From positions 70,719,501 to 70,783,500 of the forward strand of contig CM060833.1 of NCBI GenBank assembly GCA_030762175.1: DNA of 64,000 nucleotides. Reading direction: 5' to 3'. Every line of letters starts with the position of its first letter. Within the stretch, counting starts at the first letter, position 1. Of the stretch, positions 59,101 through 62,890 are shown one piece after another. The notes beneath the pieces were generated by a model that ran no database searches, was not told where the DNA came from, and saw nothing but the letters and a program-made list of their open reading frames with translations. This stretch comes from Metallyticus violacea. Its lineage: Eukaryota > Arthropoda > Insecta > Mantodea > Metallyticidae. Both the position numbers and the translations under genes were made by a program.

Positions 59101-60977
59101 TCTCAACAGACACAATCACCAATAGTAGTGGTCAGATGTAAATCCAAAATGGATGCAGAACCACATGCAGTATAAACAAAAACCTTTTGGGCTGGTATTG
59201 TTGGTGATCATACCATTGGCCCTTTCTTCTTTAGAGAAACCTCAATGCTAATAAATATTTGGAAATACCTCAAAATCATGTAGTACCAGCTATCGCAAAT
59301 TTAAGTAAATAAATTGTACTTACAAAGCAGTAGACAATGGAGTGATAATATATTCTACATTAATGTATTCAACCATTCACACTAACACCATTTACTTACA
59401 TAACACTAGGATATGTTTCTGAAGCTAATTGCTTTCATCACCAGCTGTTGACCATTTAAACTAGTGGTTTGATCCCAAGATGCTTTTGTGGTGGTCTCTA
59501 ATGGCTCTAGTAGTGTCAACACACTTCTGCCACCACAAAAGCAAATTGAGATCTAGCCTCCAGTTCAAGTAGCCAGTCAGCTGATGATAGAAGCAACTAG
59601 CTTCCGAAACATGTCCTAGTGTTATGTAAGTAAATGGAGTTAGTGTGAACAAGGTGAATACATTAATGTAGAATATATTGCAAATTTGTTTACTCTTCCA
59701 GTCAACCATGGGCTATCCAAAGATGATATTTATTTTTAACAAGTGGGAGCTTCAGTCACAATGGAGAGAATATTCATCAGTACTTAGATCAACTTTTTCC
59801 TAAATGATAGATTGGTTGTAGAGGTCACATTCAGTTGCCAGCAAGATCCCCAGATTTGTCACCTTTGGATTTCTTTTTGTGGGGTCATTTGAAGTCAGCA
59901 GTGTATCCAGAAAGACCCAACTTAGAAGATCTGGAGTATTGATTAATGGAAATGGTGCAAGACATTTCTAAATCCTGGTTAAGTTATTCCTTAAATGGTT
60001 TCTATGATTGAATGAAACATTGTTAAGCAGCTGAGGTCTATCATTTTGAACACAAACTTTATAGGATGAGATAGCTTTGTTTTGCTTTTATTAAGGAAGG
60101 AGCATTTTATTATTTACAACACCTTTTTGGCTTTTTTATTTAGCAAAAATAAATTTGTACAGAAGTATCTAGTGTGGGTACCTTTTGAAAAGCTCTTATT
60201 GAACATTATTTGAAAATGTAAAAATATCTGGGTATTCCATTTAAAATATGAATTGGAGTTACTTCTGGTTAAAGCAGAAGTAGAAAAATGTTGATAGTGC
60301 CATTTTTCAGCTCTCAGTATATGGCTATCTCCACACACAGAGTTTTATGCCACTGAGCCACATGCTTCTGAAGTTATTTAGGTGGTGTGGGACTTTTAAC
60401 TAGCCCTGTAGAATTAAAATATAAATGCATATTAAAATTAAATTAGCTAATAAATATTTCTAACCTAACATTCAGTTATCTAATACTATCACTATGAACT
60501 TTTTGTGAAAATGTGCATATCAGACTCCATATCTCCATATTTTGATTAGAAATTTGGTAAAAAAAGGAATACTATTTGCAATTAAAATAGGGGAAGATGA
60601 GGGCCATGAAATATATAAAACTTTCTTCTATATATATATATATGCTACAGTGAAGGAATTTATGCTATTAATTAATTTTAATAGCAATGTATAAAAACCA
60701 ATTTATAAAAATTCTAAAACTTTCCTAGCCTATAGTTTTTAATGGTTTCCTGCTACAATTTTTTCCTATATTCACAGCTTTCAAGAATATTCACTAAGTT
60801 TTACTGTGTGTATGTGTATTACCTTGAAACTATTATCTACTTACCTCTGAACTCATACATAATCCTAGCTAATGCCAATATTGTTGCTGAGGAGAGAGCT
60901 GGTGAACCTGCCAGACCAGCCATTATAACTCCAATATAGTCTCTAATAACATCTTCATTTGATTTACTTGACCACCT
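30349..60977 (-). CDS. RRP12: RRP12-like protein, C-terminal eight coding exons (partial gene)
   Basis: RRP12 is a HEAT-repeat, karyopherin-like ribosome-biogenesis factor that acts in the nucleolus and nucleus on export and maturation of both ribosomal subunits (family knowledge). Exons on the minus strand: 60977-60845, 51967-51810, 50367-50111, 46153-45987, 42285-42127, 35133-35005, 31394-31235, 30454-30349. Spliced length is 1269 nt, 422 residues plus stop; vertebrate RRP12 is about 1300 residues, so this is the last third. Order: end of the helical repeats ([19 protein letters not shown]), the [19 protein letters not shown] block, [12 protein letters not shown], acidic linker, [40 protein letters not shown], and a basic tail ending KDARRR. 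All phases agree and all introns are GT-AG. Introns are 780 to 8,877 nt and full of mobile elements. Upstream exons lie beyond 64000. Confidence 0.95.
31235..31394 (-). CDS. RRP12: RRP12 coding exon 7 of the window
   Basis: Acceptor TTCAG, donor AG|GTTAGT. It codes for [27 protein letters not shown], and [14 protein letters not shown], the most conserved motif of the RRP12 C-terminal region. Phase in 2, phase out 2, joining cleanly to both neighbours. Confidence 0.95.
32832..32945. repeat. Two-copy tandem repeat of about 57 bp
   Basis: AAGTTACTGTTGAAATTTCA to ATTTTTTACATCTT is repeated at once (AAGTTACTGTTGGAATATCA...) in RRP12's intron. T-runs differ in length. No element is attached. Confidence 0.85.
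33080..33990 (+). pseudogene. Tigger/pogo-type transposase relic lacking its catalytic domain
   Basis: The plus strand has an N-terminal CENP-B-like helix-turn-helix remnant ([12 protein letters not shown], 33089), then [20 protein letters not shown] (33199) with [16 protein letters not shown], the second DNA-binding subdomain. It then jumps to [11 protein letters not shown] (33522), [12 protein letters not shown] (33600) and [20 protein letters not shown] (33660), the acidic C-terminal part of Tigger transposases. The whole D-D-D core between about 33300 and 33500 is missing. Stops and frameshifts are present. Located in RRP12's 3.6-kb intron, antisense to the gene. Confidence 0.75.
35005..35133 (-). 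CDS. RRP12: RRP12 coding exon 6 of the window
   Basis: Acceptor TTGCAG, donor AG|GTAAGA. It codes for an acidic start (EDINDDED) and a Lys/Ser-rich low-complexity linker ending AAKYR, then an Ala shared with the next exon (AGGSGIHRP). A perfect 20-bp palindrome lies 66-118 nt upstream of its acceptor. Confidence 0.9.
35199..35251. repeat. Perfect 20-bp palindrome with 13-nt loop in an RRP12 intron
   Basis: GAAATTTTGGTGCAAACCAG (35199-35218) and its exact reverse complement (35232-35251) enclose the loop CTGGTGCTGATGA. In the pre-mRNA this would fold into a stable hairpin ending 66 nt upstream of the acceptor of the exon at 35133. The loop contains CUGAUGA, but I see no GAAA box, so a hammerhead is not supported. 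Confidence 0.95.
36098..36335 (+). pseudogene. LINE ORF2 C-terminal Cys-His fragment
   Basis: The frame reads [20 protein letters not shown] (36118), [20 protein letters not shown] (36200) and ends in HKLYWLAR. The R..TGHDCL..HL.+......C..C......EHL..C pattern is the C-terminus of Jockey/I/R1-like LINE ORF2, after the RNase H domain. Compare 44215-45160. It is fragmentary. Confidence 0.7.
36378..37005 (-). pseudogene. Penelope-like element, GIY-YIG endonuclease end and pseudo-LTR
   Basis: The minus strand reads [20 protein letters not shown] (about 36970-36910), then [19 protein letters not shown] (about 36845), ETRNKEHF and [13 protein letters not shown]. This is the linker plus GIY-YIG endonuclease domain that ends Penelope-like reverse transcriptases (GIY.I.C..C...YIG.T.R). 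The key Tyr/Gly pairs are partly kept (GIY; YMG). [12 protein letters not shown] follows after a frameshift, then a hammerhead-like segment (36440-36480) with CTGAAGA, stem GGTAC/GTATT and AAAAC in place of GAAAC. A partial pseudo-LTR repeat lies at about 37145-37180. Dead copy. Confidence 0.7.
37362..37633 (+). mobile_element. S1 SINE, full length
   Basis: Head CACCATGGGTGGCTGAGGTC, box B GGGTTCAAATCCCACC, body CTGAGGTTTTCTCCAGG, CCTTTCCCAACATATCATTT, and tail GGGCATTAAACACTATT followed by a short A/AG-rich tract. Inserted antisense in RRP12. Confidence 0.9.
38169..38452 (-). mobile_element. S1 SINE, full length with 13-bp target duplication
   Basis: Perfect direct repeats ATTCCTACAATGT at 38156-38168 and 38453-38465 bracket a complete S1 copy. 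On the minus strand the head is TGCCATGGGTGGCCGAGGTC with box B GGTTTGAATCCCGCC, and the tail ends at ATTCAT. This copy defines the element's ends: about 284 bp. Confidence 0.95.
39745..39895 (+). mobile_element. PLE pseudo-LTR fragment with hammerhead
   Basis: It starts just upstream of the hammerhead (39764-39804). It continues through AAGTAAGTGAAGCAAAGAGT, GTGTAGTTCAACTAATTCAT and ATATCAATTATATGATTG, matching the 54258 copy. It is nested in the hAT relic. Confidence 0.7.
39764..39804 (+). ncRNA. Hammerhead ribozyme motif (PLE copy F)
   Basis: Stem I 3 bp (TAG 39764-39766 with CTA 39802-39804). CTGATGA box 39767-39773. Stem II AGAGC/GTTCT with loop AAAAT. GAAA 39792-39795. Near-palindromic stem III ACCAGT and cleavage base T at 39801. 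All core residues are present. Stem III lacks a loop, so it could act only as a dimer. Confidence 0.7.
41243..41655 (+). mobile_element. S1 SINE, diverged, split by an AT-rich palindromic insertion
   Basis: The head part (AAGGTTATTCAGGCACGAAC, box B-like GGGATTCAATTTA) and body (GTTTTTTCCAGG, AATGCCTGAGAGATACCCTA) run to about 41400. The tail resumes at CCCACAGCCTGTGATATCTC and ends GACATTAAACACTATTT. The intervening AT-rich tract contains the palindrome at 41520-41604. Confidence 0.75.
41520..41604. repeat. Palindrome with (TA)n loop nested in an S1 SINE
   Basis: Arms of about 32 bp (CATGTTAGAAAAAATGACAA...; the right arm lacks one A and carries one A/T change) flank about 20 bp of TA repeats (41553-41572). 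This could be a tiny foldback MITE or a palindrome-expanded insertion. Confidence 0.9.
42127..42285 (-). CDS. RRP12: RRP12 coding exon 5 of the window
   Basis: Acceptor AATTCAG, donor GTG|GTGAGT. It codes for [13 protein letters not shown], then [18 protein letters not shown] and an RRRRKDTF basic patch. The (V)LATxPG and DGKLII signatures occur at this place in vertebrate RRP12. Residues in between vary freely, as expected for a disordered linker. Confidence 0.92.
42771..42860. mobile_element. PLE pseudo-LTR foldback fragment
   Basis: Perfect 29-bp arms (AAATCTGTCGTCTAACACTC... at 42771-42799; complement at 42832-42860) surround a 32-nt spacer. On the minus strand the spacer reads GAAACGGTACCG, a hammerhead 3' box plus a palindrome, followed by GTGAAGC(A) and AAGAGTGTTAGACGAC. 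The piece is homologous to the copy ending near 43995. Confidence 0.65.
43790..44000 (+). mobile_element. PLE pseudo-LTR fragment with degenerate hammerhead
   Basis: GGAG (43916) pairs with CTCC (43929) as stem II. GAAACCGGTC at 43933-43942 gives the GAAA box, palindrome ACCGGT and a C at the cleavage position. The first core box is altered (TCGAGAA for CTGANGA). Downstream GTGTGAAGCATAAGAGTGTT and AGACGAC match the 42771 copy. The flanking GAATTTCGACTTGACGGGAG region is presumably PLE-derived too. Confidence 0.6.
44099..44151. repeat. (TAA)n microsatellite
   Basis: About 17 ATA/TAA units, immediately 5' of the LINE RNase H relic. Confidence 0.95.
44215..45160 (+). pseudogene. LINE ORF2 RNase H domain and tail
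   Basis: [17 protein letters not shown] (44225) carries the first RNase H Asp (TDGS). [16 protein letters not shown] (44552) carries the third (TDS.SV..A). [18 protein letters not shown] (about 44676) matches W(I)P.H..V.GN..AD.LAK with His and Asp. FRLATKRSV (44931) begins the C-terminal tail, as at 36098. Short internal duplications (44258-44362; 44439-44560) and frameshifts break it. It belongs to an RNase-H-bearing LINE group such as I or Jockey-related clades. Confidence 0.7.
45987..46153 (-). CDS. RRP12: RRP12 coding exon 4 of the window
   Basis: The acceptor AAATCTAG has a weak pyrimidine tract but a perfect TACTAAT branch-like site 19-25 nt upstream; the donor is AG|GTAATA. It codes for [16 protein letters not shown], a Lys-rich segment, then [14 protein letters not shown], giving [10 protein letters not shown] when joined to exon 3. 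That motif and the following W..E..D...DF.D are conserved in RRP12. Confidence 0.93.
46784..46832 (-). ncRNA. Hammerhead-like motif with mutated GAAA (PLE copy D)
   Basis: Minus strand: GGAACTGAAGATGGGAGC (46832-46815), stem II GGAGC/GCTCC, then AAAAAC in place of GAAAC, ACTTAGT and TTTTCC. The lost G of GAAA would stop catalysis. It is the inverted partner of copy C. Confidence 0.65.
46971..47185. mobile_element. Nested PLE pseudo-LTR foldback with 14-bp target duplication
   Basis: CAGATATAAATGTT occurs at 46957-46970 and 47186-47199 as a perfect target duplication. The 215-bp insert consists of two pseudo-LTR pieces head-to-head around AAAGTTCAAGTTGAACTTT. The left piece (minus strand) has a complete hammerhead (47038-47080). 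The right piece is deleted from the stem II loop onward and joins directly to ATATCAATTAATATGATTGG. Confidence 0.85.
47038..47080 (-). ncRNA. Hammerhead ribozyme motif (PLE copy E)
   Basis: Minus strand: stem I TGG/CCA. CTGAAGA (47077-47071). Stem II GGGAAC/GTTCTC with loop TAAAT. GAAAC. Palindromic stem III ACCGGT (47049-47044), T at the cleavage position. Every core nucleotide is kept. Confidence 0.75.
47573..47616 (+). ncRNA. Hammerhead ribozyme motif (PLE copy C)
   Basis: Stem I GGAA (47573-47576) with TTCC (47613-47616), 4 bp. CTGAAGA 47577-47583. Stem II GGAGC/GCTCC with loop AATTA. GAAA 47602-47605. Stem III ACTTAGT palindrome, T at 47612 as cleavage base. Complete core, and the best stem I in the window. 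Confidence 0.75.
48190..48990 (-). pseudogene. Tc1-like transposase relic
   Basis: Minus-strand frames read [20 protein letters not shown] (about 48575-48515), the W..V.(F/Y)TDE..F block with the first catalytic Asp. After about 150 nt comes [14 protein letters not shown] (about 48350-48310), matching the FQQDNDPKHT block with the second Asp. A decayed N-terminal part probably lies at 48990-48600. A 25-bp direct repeat (CATAGATGCATGACCTTAAT...) at about 48410-48463 sits between the blocks. Frames are broken; no terminal repeats were found. Confidence 0.6.
48991..50110. other. RRP12 intron sequence with no recognisable element
   Basis: AT-rich, CpG-poor sequence. No coding resemblance or repeat structure that I can support. 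Confidence 0.4.
50111..50367 (-). CDS. RRP12: RRP12 coding exon 3 of the window
   Basis: The acceptor TTATCTTAG abuts GTGAAGACT; the donor is AG|GTAACC. It codes for 85 residues: [38 protein letters not shown], then [15 protein letters not shown]. The RRHFR.K.RNL..+.IRK(F/Y)G signature and the (N/R)IRK...R.KR helix identify RRP12. This is the end of the folded helical-repeat domain before the disordered tail. Confidence 0.95.
51019..51075 (-). mobile_element. S1 SINE tail fragment
   Basis: AATAGTGTTTAATGCCTG followed by AGCATCACAAGCAGTA.ACT matches the 3' tail of S1. The head and body are missing. Confidence 0.6.
51192..51452 (-). mobile_element. S2 SINE, full length with target duplication
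   Basis: Flanked by TTCCATCTTTAG (51180-51191) and TTCATCTTTAG (51453-51463). On the minus strand the head reads TTGGTCCTGGTGTAGTGGTA with box B GGATTCAAACCTGGCC. The body and GAGATGT tail are intact, followed by a C/A-rich run. Confidence 0.9.
51810..51967 (-). CDS. RRP12: RRP12 coding exon 2 of the window
   Basis: Acceptor TTTTGCAG, donor ATT|GTAAGT. It codes for [40 protein letters not shown] and PTI, continuing into VKTLVDM of exon 3. This is a HEAT-like helix pair matching the C-terminal repeats of RRP12 (LL...CLLL..R.R.VV..AL.F+KV). Confidence 0.95.
52294..52566 (-). mobile_element. S1 SINE, full length with 13-bp target duplication
   Basis: ACTGCATACCTAA at 52281-52293 and 52567-52579 brackets the element. 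The minus-strand box B is GGGGTTCGAATCCCACC. The extreme head is slightly altered (GCAACAGGCATCATTAAGGC). Confidence 0.93.
52597..52711 (+). repeat. Purine-only microsatellite (GAG/GAAGAG)n
   Basis: About 115 nt almost entirely of A and G, mostly GAG then GAAGAG units, next to an S1 SINE insertion. It causes long Leu/Pro-rich minus-strand frames that are not genes. In RRP12's 8.9-kb-intron-side sequence it appears as polypyrimidine in the pre-mRNA. Confidence 0.95.
53080..53500 (-). pseudogene. Tc1/mariner-superfamily transposase relic (same family as 58.8-60.1 kb)
   Basis: Minus-strand frames give [17 protein letters not shown] (about 53400), resembling LQQDGAPPHF...VR..L with the second Asp changed. 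Then come [18 protein letters not shown] (about 53290-53230), resembling RSPDLTP.DFFLWG.L, and a C-terminal remnant with [14 protein letters not shown]. Both visible catalytic Asp positions are replaced. Frameshifted. Confidence 0.55.
54258..54385 (+). mobile_element. PLE pseudo-LTR fragment, truncated at the hammerhead
   Basis: Begins GAACCTGTTCCATACATTTA, equivalent to the GAAACCGGTTCC of copy E, so the copy starts inside the ribozyme. It continues AAAAGTAAATGAAGCTTTAA, GTGTAGTTCAACTGAATCAT and GCTTCACTGTGCAAGTTCCA. No complete ribozyme. Confidence 0.7.
55213..55345 (-). mobile_element. PLE pseudo-LTR fragment with partial hammerhead
   Basis: Minus strand: GAACAAGTTGTTC (stem II with loop), TCGAAACCGGTCTAC (GAAA box plus ACCGGT palindrome), AAGTAAGTGAAGCATAAGAG, GTGTAGTTCAACTGTGTCAT and ATGTGATTGGCTTCACTGTG. 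The CTGANGA box is not recognisable, so the core is incomplete. Confidence 0.7.
55515..55786 (-). mobile_element. S1 SINE, full length with target duplication
   Basis: TAGTGAAG at 55507-55514 and 55787-55794 flanks the copy. Minus-strand head CACCATGGGTGGCCAAGGTC, box B GGTTTGAATCCTGCC, tail with ATTAAACACTACTC. A T-run lies at the 3' end on the plus-strand left side. Confidence 0.9.
56285..56430. mobile_element. PLE-derived foldback
   Basis: Near-perfect arms of about 57 bp (from TAACCTCAACTTGGTTATT to AAACTCCACTTACTT, and back) around a loop of a few bases span 56316-56429. The unit TTAACAATGGAATGG and AAGTAAGTGGAGTTTAGTGT match the 59340 and 25325 copies. No ribozyme core. Confidence 0.65.
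56458..56747 (+). mobile_element. S2 SINE, full length
   Basis: Head GATCCTGATAGTGTAGTGGT, box B GCGGGTTCGATCCCGGCC, body CTTAAGTATGGCTTCCTTCA and tail GAGATGTTAAAGAGCATTTT then TAATAAACCAAATCAA. GTGTTAAT on each side (56449, 56753) may be the target duplication. Confidence 0.88.
57387..58717 (-). mobile_element. Mariner copy 3, nearly intact, transposase pseudogene
   Basis: Inverted repeats CGAGGTCTGTTCAAAAAG (57387) and CGAGGTCTCTTCAAAAAG (reading in from 58717) are flanked by TA on both sides. The transposase on the minus strand starts [14 protein letters not shown] (58511). It shows [29 protein letters not shown] residues, [20 protein letters not shown], an H.DNAPAHTS block with the second Asp (about 57760), YSPDLA (about 57690), and ends [12 protein letters not shown], stop 57441-57443. 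Several frameshifts and an in-frame stop disable it. CpGs are abundant against a CpG-poor background, pointing to a late insertion. It lies in RRP12's 8.9-kb intron, same strand as the gene. Confidence 0.92.
59402..59444 (-). ncRNA. Hammerhead-like motif with altered core (PLE copy B)
   Basis: Minus strand: CTGGTGA in place of CTGANGA, then AAAGC/GCTTC around loop AATTA, then GAAAC, ATAT for the palindrome, C at the cleavage position. The G in the core is predicted to damage activity. Confidence 0.6.
59578..59618 (+). ncRNA. Hammerhead ribozyme motif (PLE copy A)
   Basis: CTGATGA 59581-59587. Stem II GAAGC/GCTTC with loop AACTA. GAAA 59606-59609. Palindromic stem III ACATGT 59609-59614 and C at 59615, giving the preferred GUC cleavage triplet. 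Stem I is weak (2 bp plus a mismatch). Core complete. Confidence 0.7.
60845..60977 (-). CDS. RRP12: RRP12 most upstream exon in the window
   Basis: Acceptor TTTCAG, donor AG|GTAAGT. It codes for 44 residues including [39 protein letters not shown], then Glu shared with exon 2. The ATILAL.RI.YEF+ helix is typical of RRP12. It begins in phase 0. No earlier exon is recognisable between 60978 and 64000, so the intron before it exceeds 3 kb. Confidence 0.9.
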
Positions 60978-61140
60978 CTGAAATAATTAAACAGAGAATA
61001 TCCTCTGAATATATTTATATTATTGCACGCAATATTTTACACACTAAGAGGAGATGCAAAGTAGGGGAACCTGCAATGAAATGGACAGTAATTTATCCTT
61101 GGCTTTAGAATATGAACTAACTTAATCCACAATGCTCAAA

Positions 61141-61291
61141 TAGAAGGAGAAGGAGGAGGAGGAGAAGGAGAAGGAGAAGGAGAAGGAGAAGGAGAAGGAG
61201 AAGGAGGAGGAGGAGGAGGAGGAGGAGGAGGAGGAGGAGGAGAAGAAGAAGAAGAAGAAGAAGAAGAAGAAGAAGAAGAAGAAGAAGAAGC
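61141..61291 (+). repeat. Purine-only microsatellite (GGAGAA/GGA/GAA)n
   Basis: About 150 nt of A and G only. It generates a 60-codon Ser/Pro-only minus-strand frame that is not a gene. It lies 160 nt upstream of the RRP12 exon at 60977-60845 in transcription order. Confidence 0.95.
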
Positions 61292-61439
61292 TGTAGTCAC
61301 TTTATTAGAGCAAATCATGGAATATTTTTGTAATTTTGTTTGCCTATCTTTGTTTTGTATTTGGAGAGTAAAGAAGATATATTGGTGAGTGAAATAACGG
61401 ACATGAATTAAAAGGGAGTATTAGGATTTGATTGACTGA

Positions 61440-61609
61440 TTTTATTTATGGACGCTCTTTAACATCTCAGGTCATCAGCGTCCCATTCAACTCAGGGCAT
61501 GAAATGGCTGACAAATTTTGCTCAGAGACCTCTCTTTCGGCTTTGAGGTTCTTTCTCGTGTTGTAAATATACGACACGGGACCCATGGCTTTACTTTCCT
61601 TCCAAAGGG
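61440..61609 (-). mobile_element. S2 SINE, 5'-truncated
   Basis: The tail (ATTTATGGACGCTCTTTAAC, ATCTCAGGTCATCAGCGTCC) and body up to CATGGCTTTACTTTCCTTCC are clear. The tRNA-like head is missing. Confidence 0.85.
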
Positions 61610-62890
61610 AGTACTAGGAGCACATACCTTTATGCAGATAGGTTCCCAAACAGACAGTAGCTTCCGATGAATTAACTAATCCTTACACAAGACAGACAAC
61701 GTATTTGAGAGAAATCTTTTGGATGCTGGGAGATCAAAGAGATACAATAGCTCATTGTAATGTTCAACAACCCATTAGATATTACATGAATAATGGCATT
61801 AAGGAAAGCAGTTATTCCTCAAGCCCAGAGAGGAAATCTCCAGTAGCCAGCATAACAATAACCGACGCCTCAACTCATGGCTGAAAGGAAGCAACCTGTA
61901 GCTGCAGAGAATGCTAGGACCAGCAACAAAAGACTGCCACCACCACCGTAGCAACAACAACCAAGCCACCTTGTAGTACCTCTCTTGCTACTCCGTGCAA
62001 ATGCAATATTGCTATATGAACCTGATAACTACAGTTGTCGCAGTTAATCACCAACACTGTTGCTGACCAGCACCACTTTAGAAACCCTGTCAGCGCCAAA
62101 CTAGCACAGTTATTACTTGCAAGTTATGACAATTTACTGAATGGAACCTCCTCCACAAAGCGTAATTTCAATGAGTTCTCTGCAGTCAGCACAGCAAGAA
62201 TTAGATCAGTGCATGGTCCTTCTCCACTAGTCTACCTCATCTTCCTGGAGGCAAATGTACTGATGCATTTCAAAAGGGAACACAGGTTACAGGTCAACAC
62301 TTGTCATAGAGCCTTGCTGCAAGCGATGCAGGCTGCCCTGTTTCACCTGCTATGTCTATGGCCATACAATTGATACCTGCATGTAGTCTCCTCGCTACCA
62401 CTACTGCAGATCCAACTCCCTGATCACCGAATTCAAGCAGAACAACCTACCTATCTGGTGGTGCTTTTGTGCAACATTTGGAAGAAAAGACCATTTTATG
62501 GGGCAAGCAATCTACCGACTTGCTCCAGACCATGCTGAACAGCCTTCACTGGACACACACAATATACATCAGCTCTACCAGCAGATTACAACACAACATT
62601 TCAAACTGTTCAAGACACTGTTTTTAATTTAACAAGTTTGCTCATCATTTCAGGAAGCCACTACATCTCAAATCAATATTTTGGAAGAGCCAAGTTATCA
62701 GCTCAAAATCACATGAATCTCTGAAGATCAAGCCCTAATGAGATTTACTGAGACCAGACATCATGATCTATTCCGTACCATTTCAAAATTACTAGTCAAC
62801 CATGACTAGATCAAGTCTACATTACAAGATGATTCGGTAGAAAAGAATACTCTAATCTCCCTATTTCAATCTTTAGAAACTTTGATTATT
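61610..62890 (+). other. Probable degraded retroelement sequence, not classified
   Basis: CA-rich, relatively GC-rich sequence with a 112-codon plus-strand frame (62035-62373). It looks like the Pro/Thr/Gln/Ala-rich, Cys/His-containing first ORF of a LINE, and it stands upstream of the reverse-transcriptase relic in the same orientation. No definite zinc-knuckle or RRM motif is visible, so this is only a suggestion. Confidence 0.3.

Larger units (their letters stand above)
59340..59695. mobile_element. PLE pseudo-LTR inverted pair with two hammerheads
   Basis: The left part (minus strand) and right part (plus strand) share CATTAATGTAGAATATATT, ACACTAAC(A/T)CCATTTACTT, ACATAACACTAGGA and the hammerhead. 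They face each other around a centre of about 130 bp. The right hammerhead is intact; the left has a changed core (CTGGTGA). It is inserted in the transposase relic. Confidence 0.8.
58860..60060 (+). pseudogene. Tc1/mariner-superfamily transposase relic, interrupted by a PLE
   Basis: Plus-strand pieces in order: [20 protein letters not shown] (about 58868; helix-turn-helix), [17 protein letters not shown] (about 59060; the FSDEATF block with Asp lost), [19 protein letters not shown] residues (about 59190), [15 protein letters not shown] (about 59757), and [20 protein letters not shown] (about 59850; third block kept), then EDLEY and a stop. The WAGI.GD.IIGPFF and [18 protein letters not shown] motifs define one insect/arthropod-rich Tc1-mariner family. 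The PLE foldback at 59340-59695 split it. Adjacent to mariner copy 3. Confidence 0.75.

Noticed and set aside
58606..59115. 169-codon minus-strand open frame, the longest in the window
   Set aside because: It runs antisense to the recognisable Tc1/mariner-superfamily transposase relic (58860-60060, plus strand) and crosses the end of mariner 3; no family resemblance of its own.
61136..61318. 60-codon Ser/Pro-only frame
   Set aside because: Translation of the GGA/GAA microsatellite.
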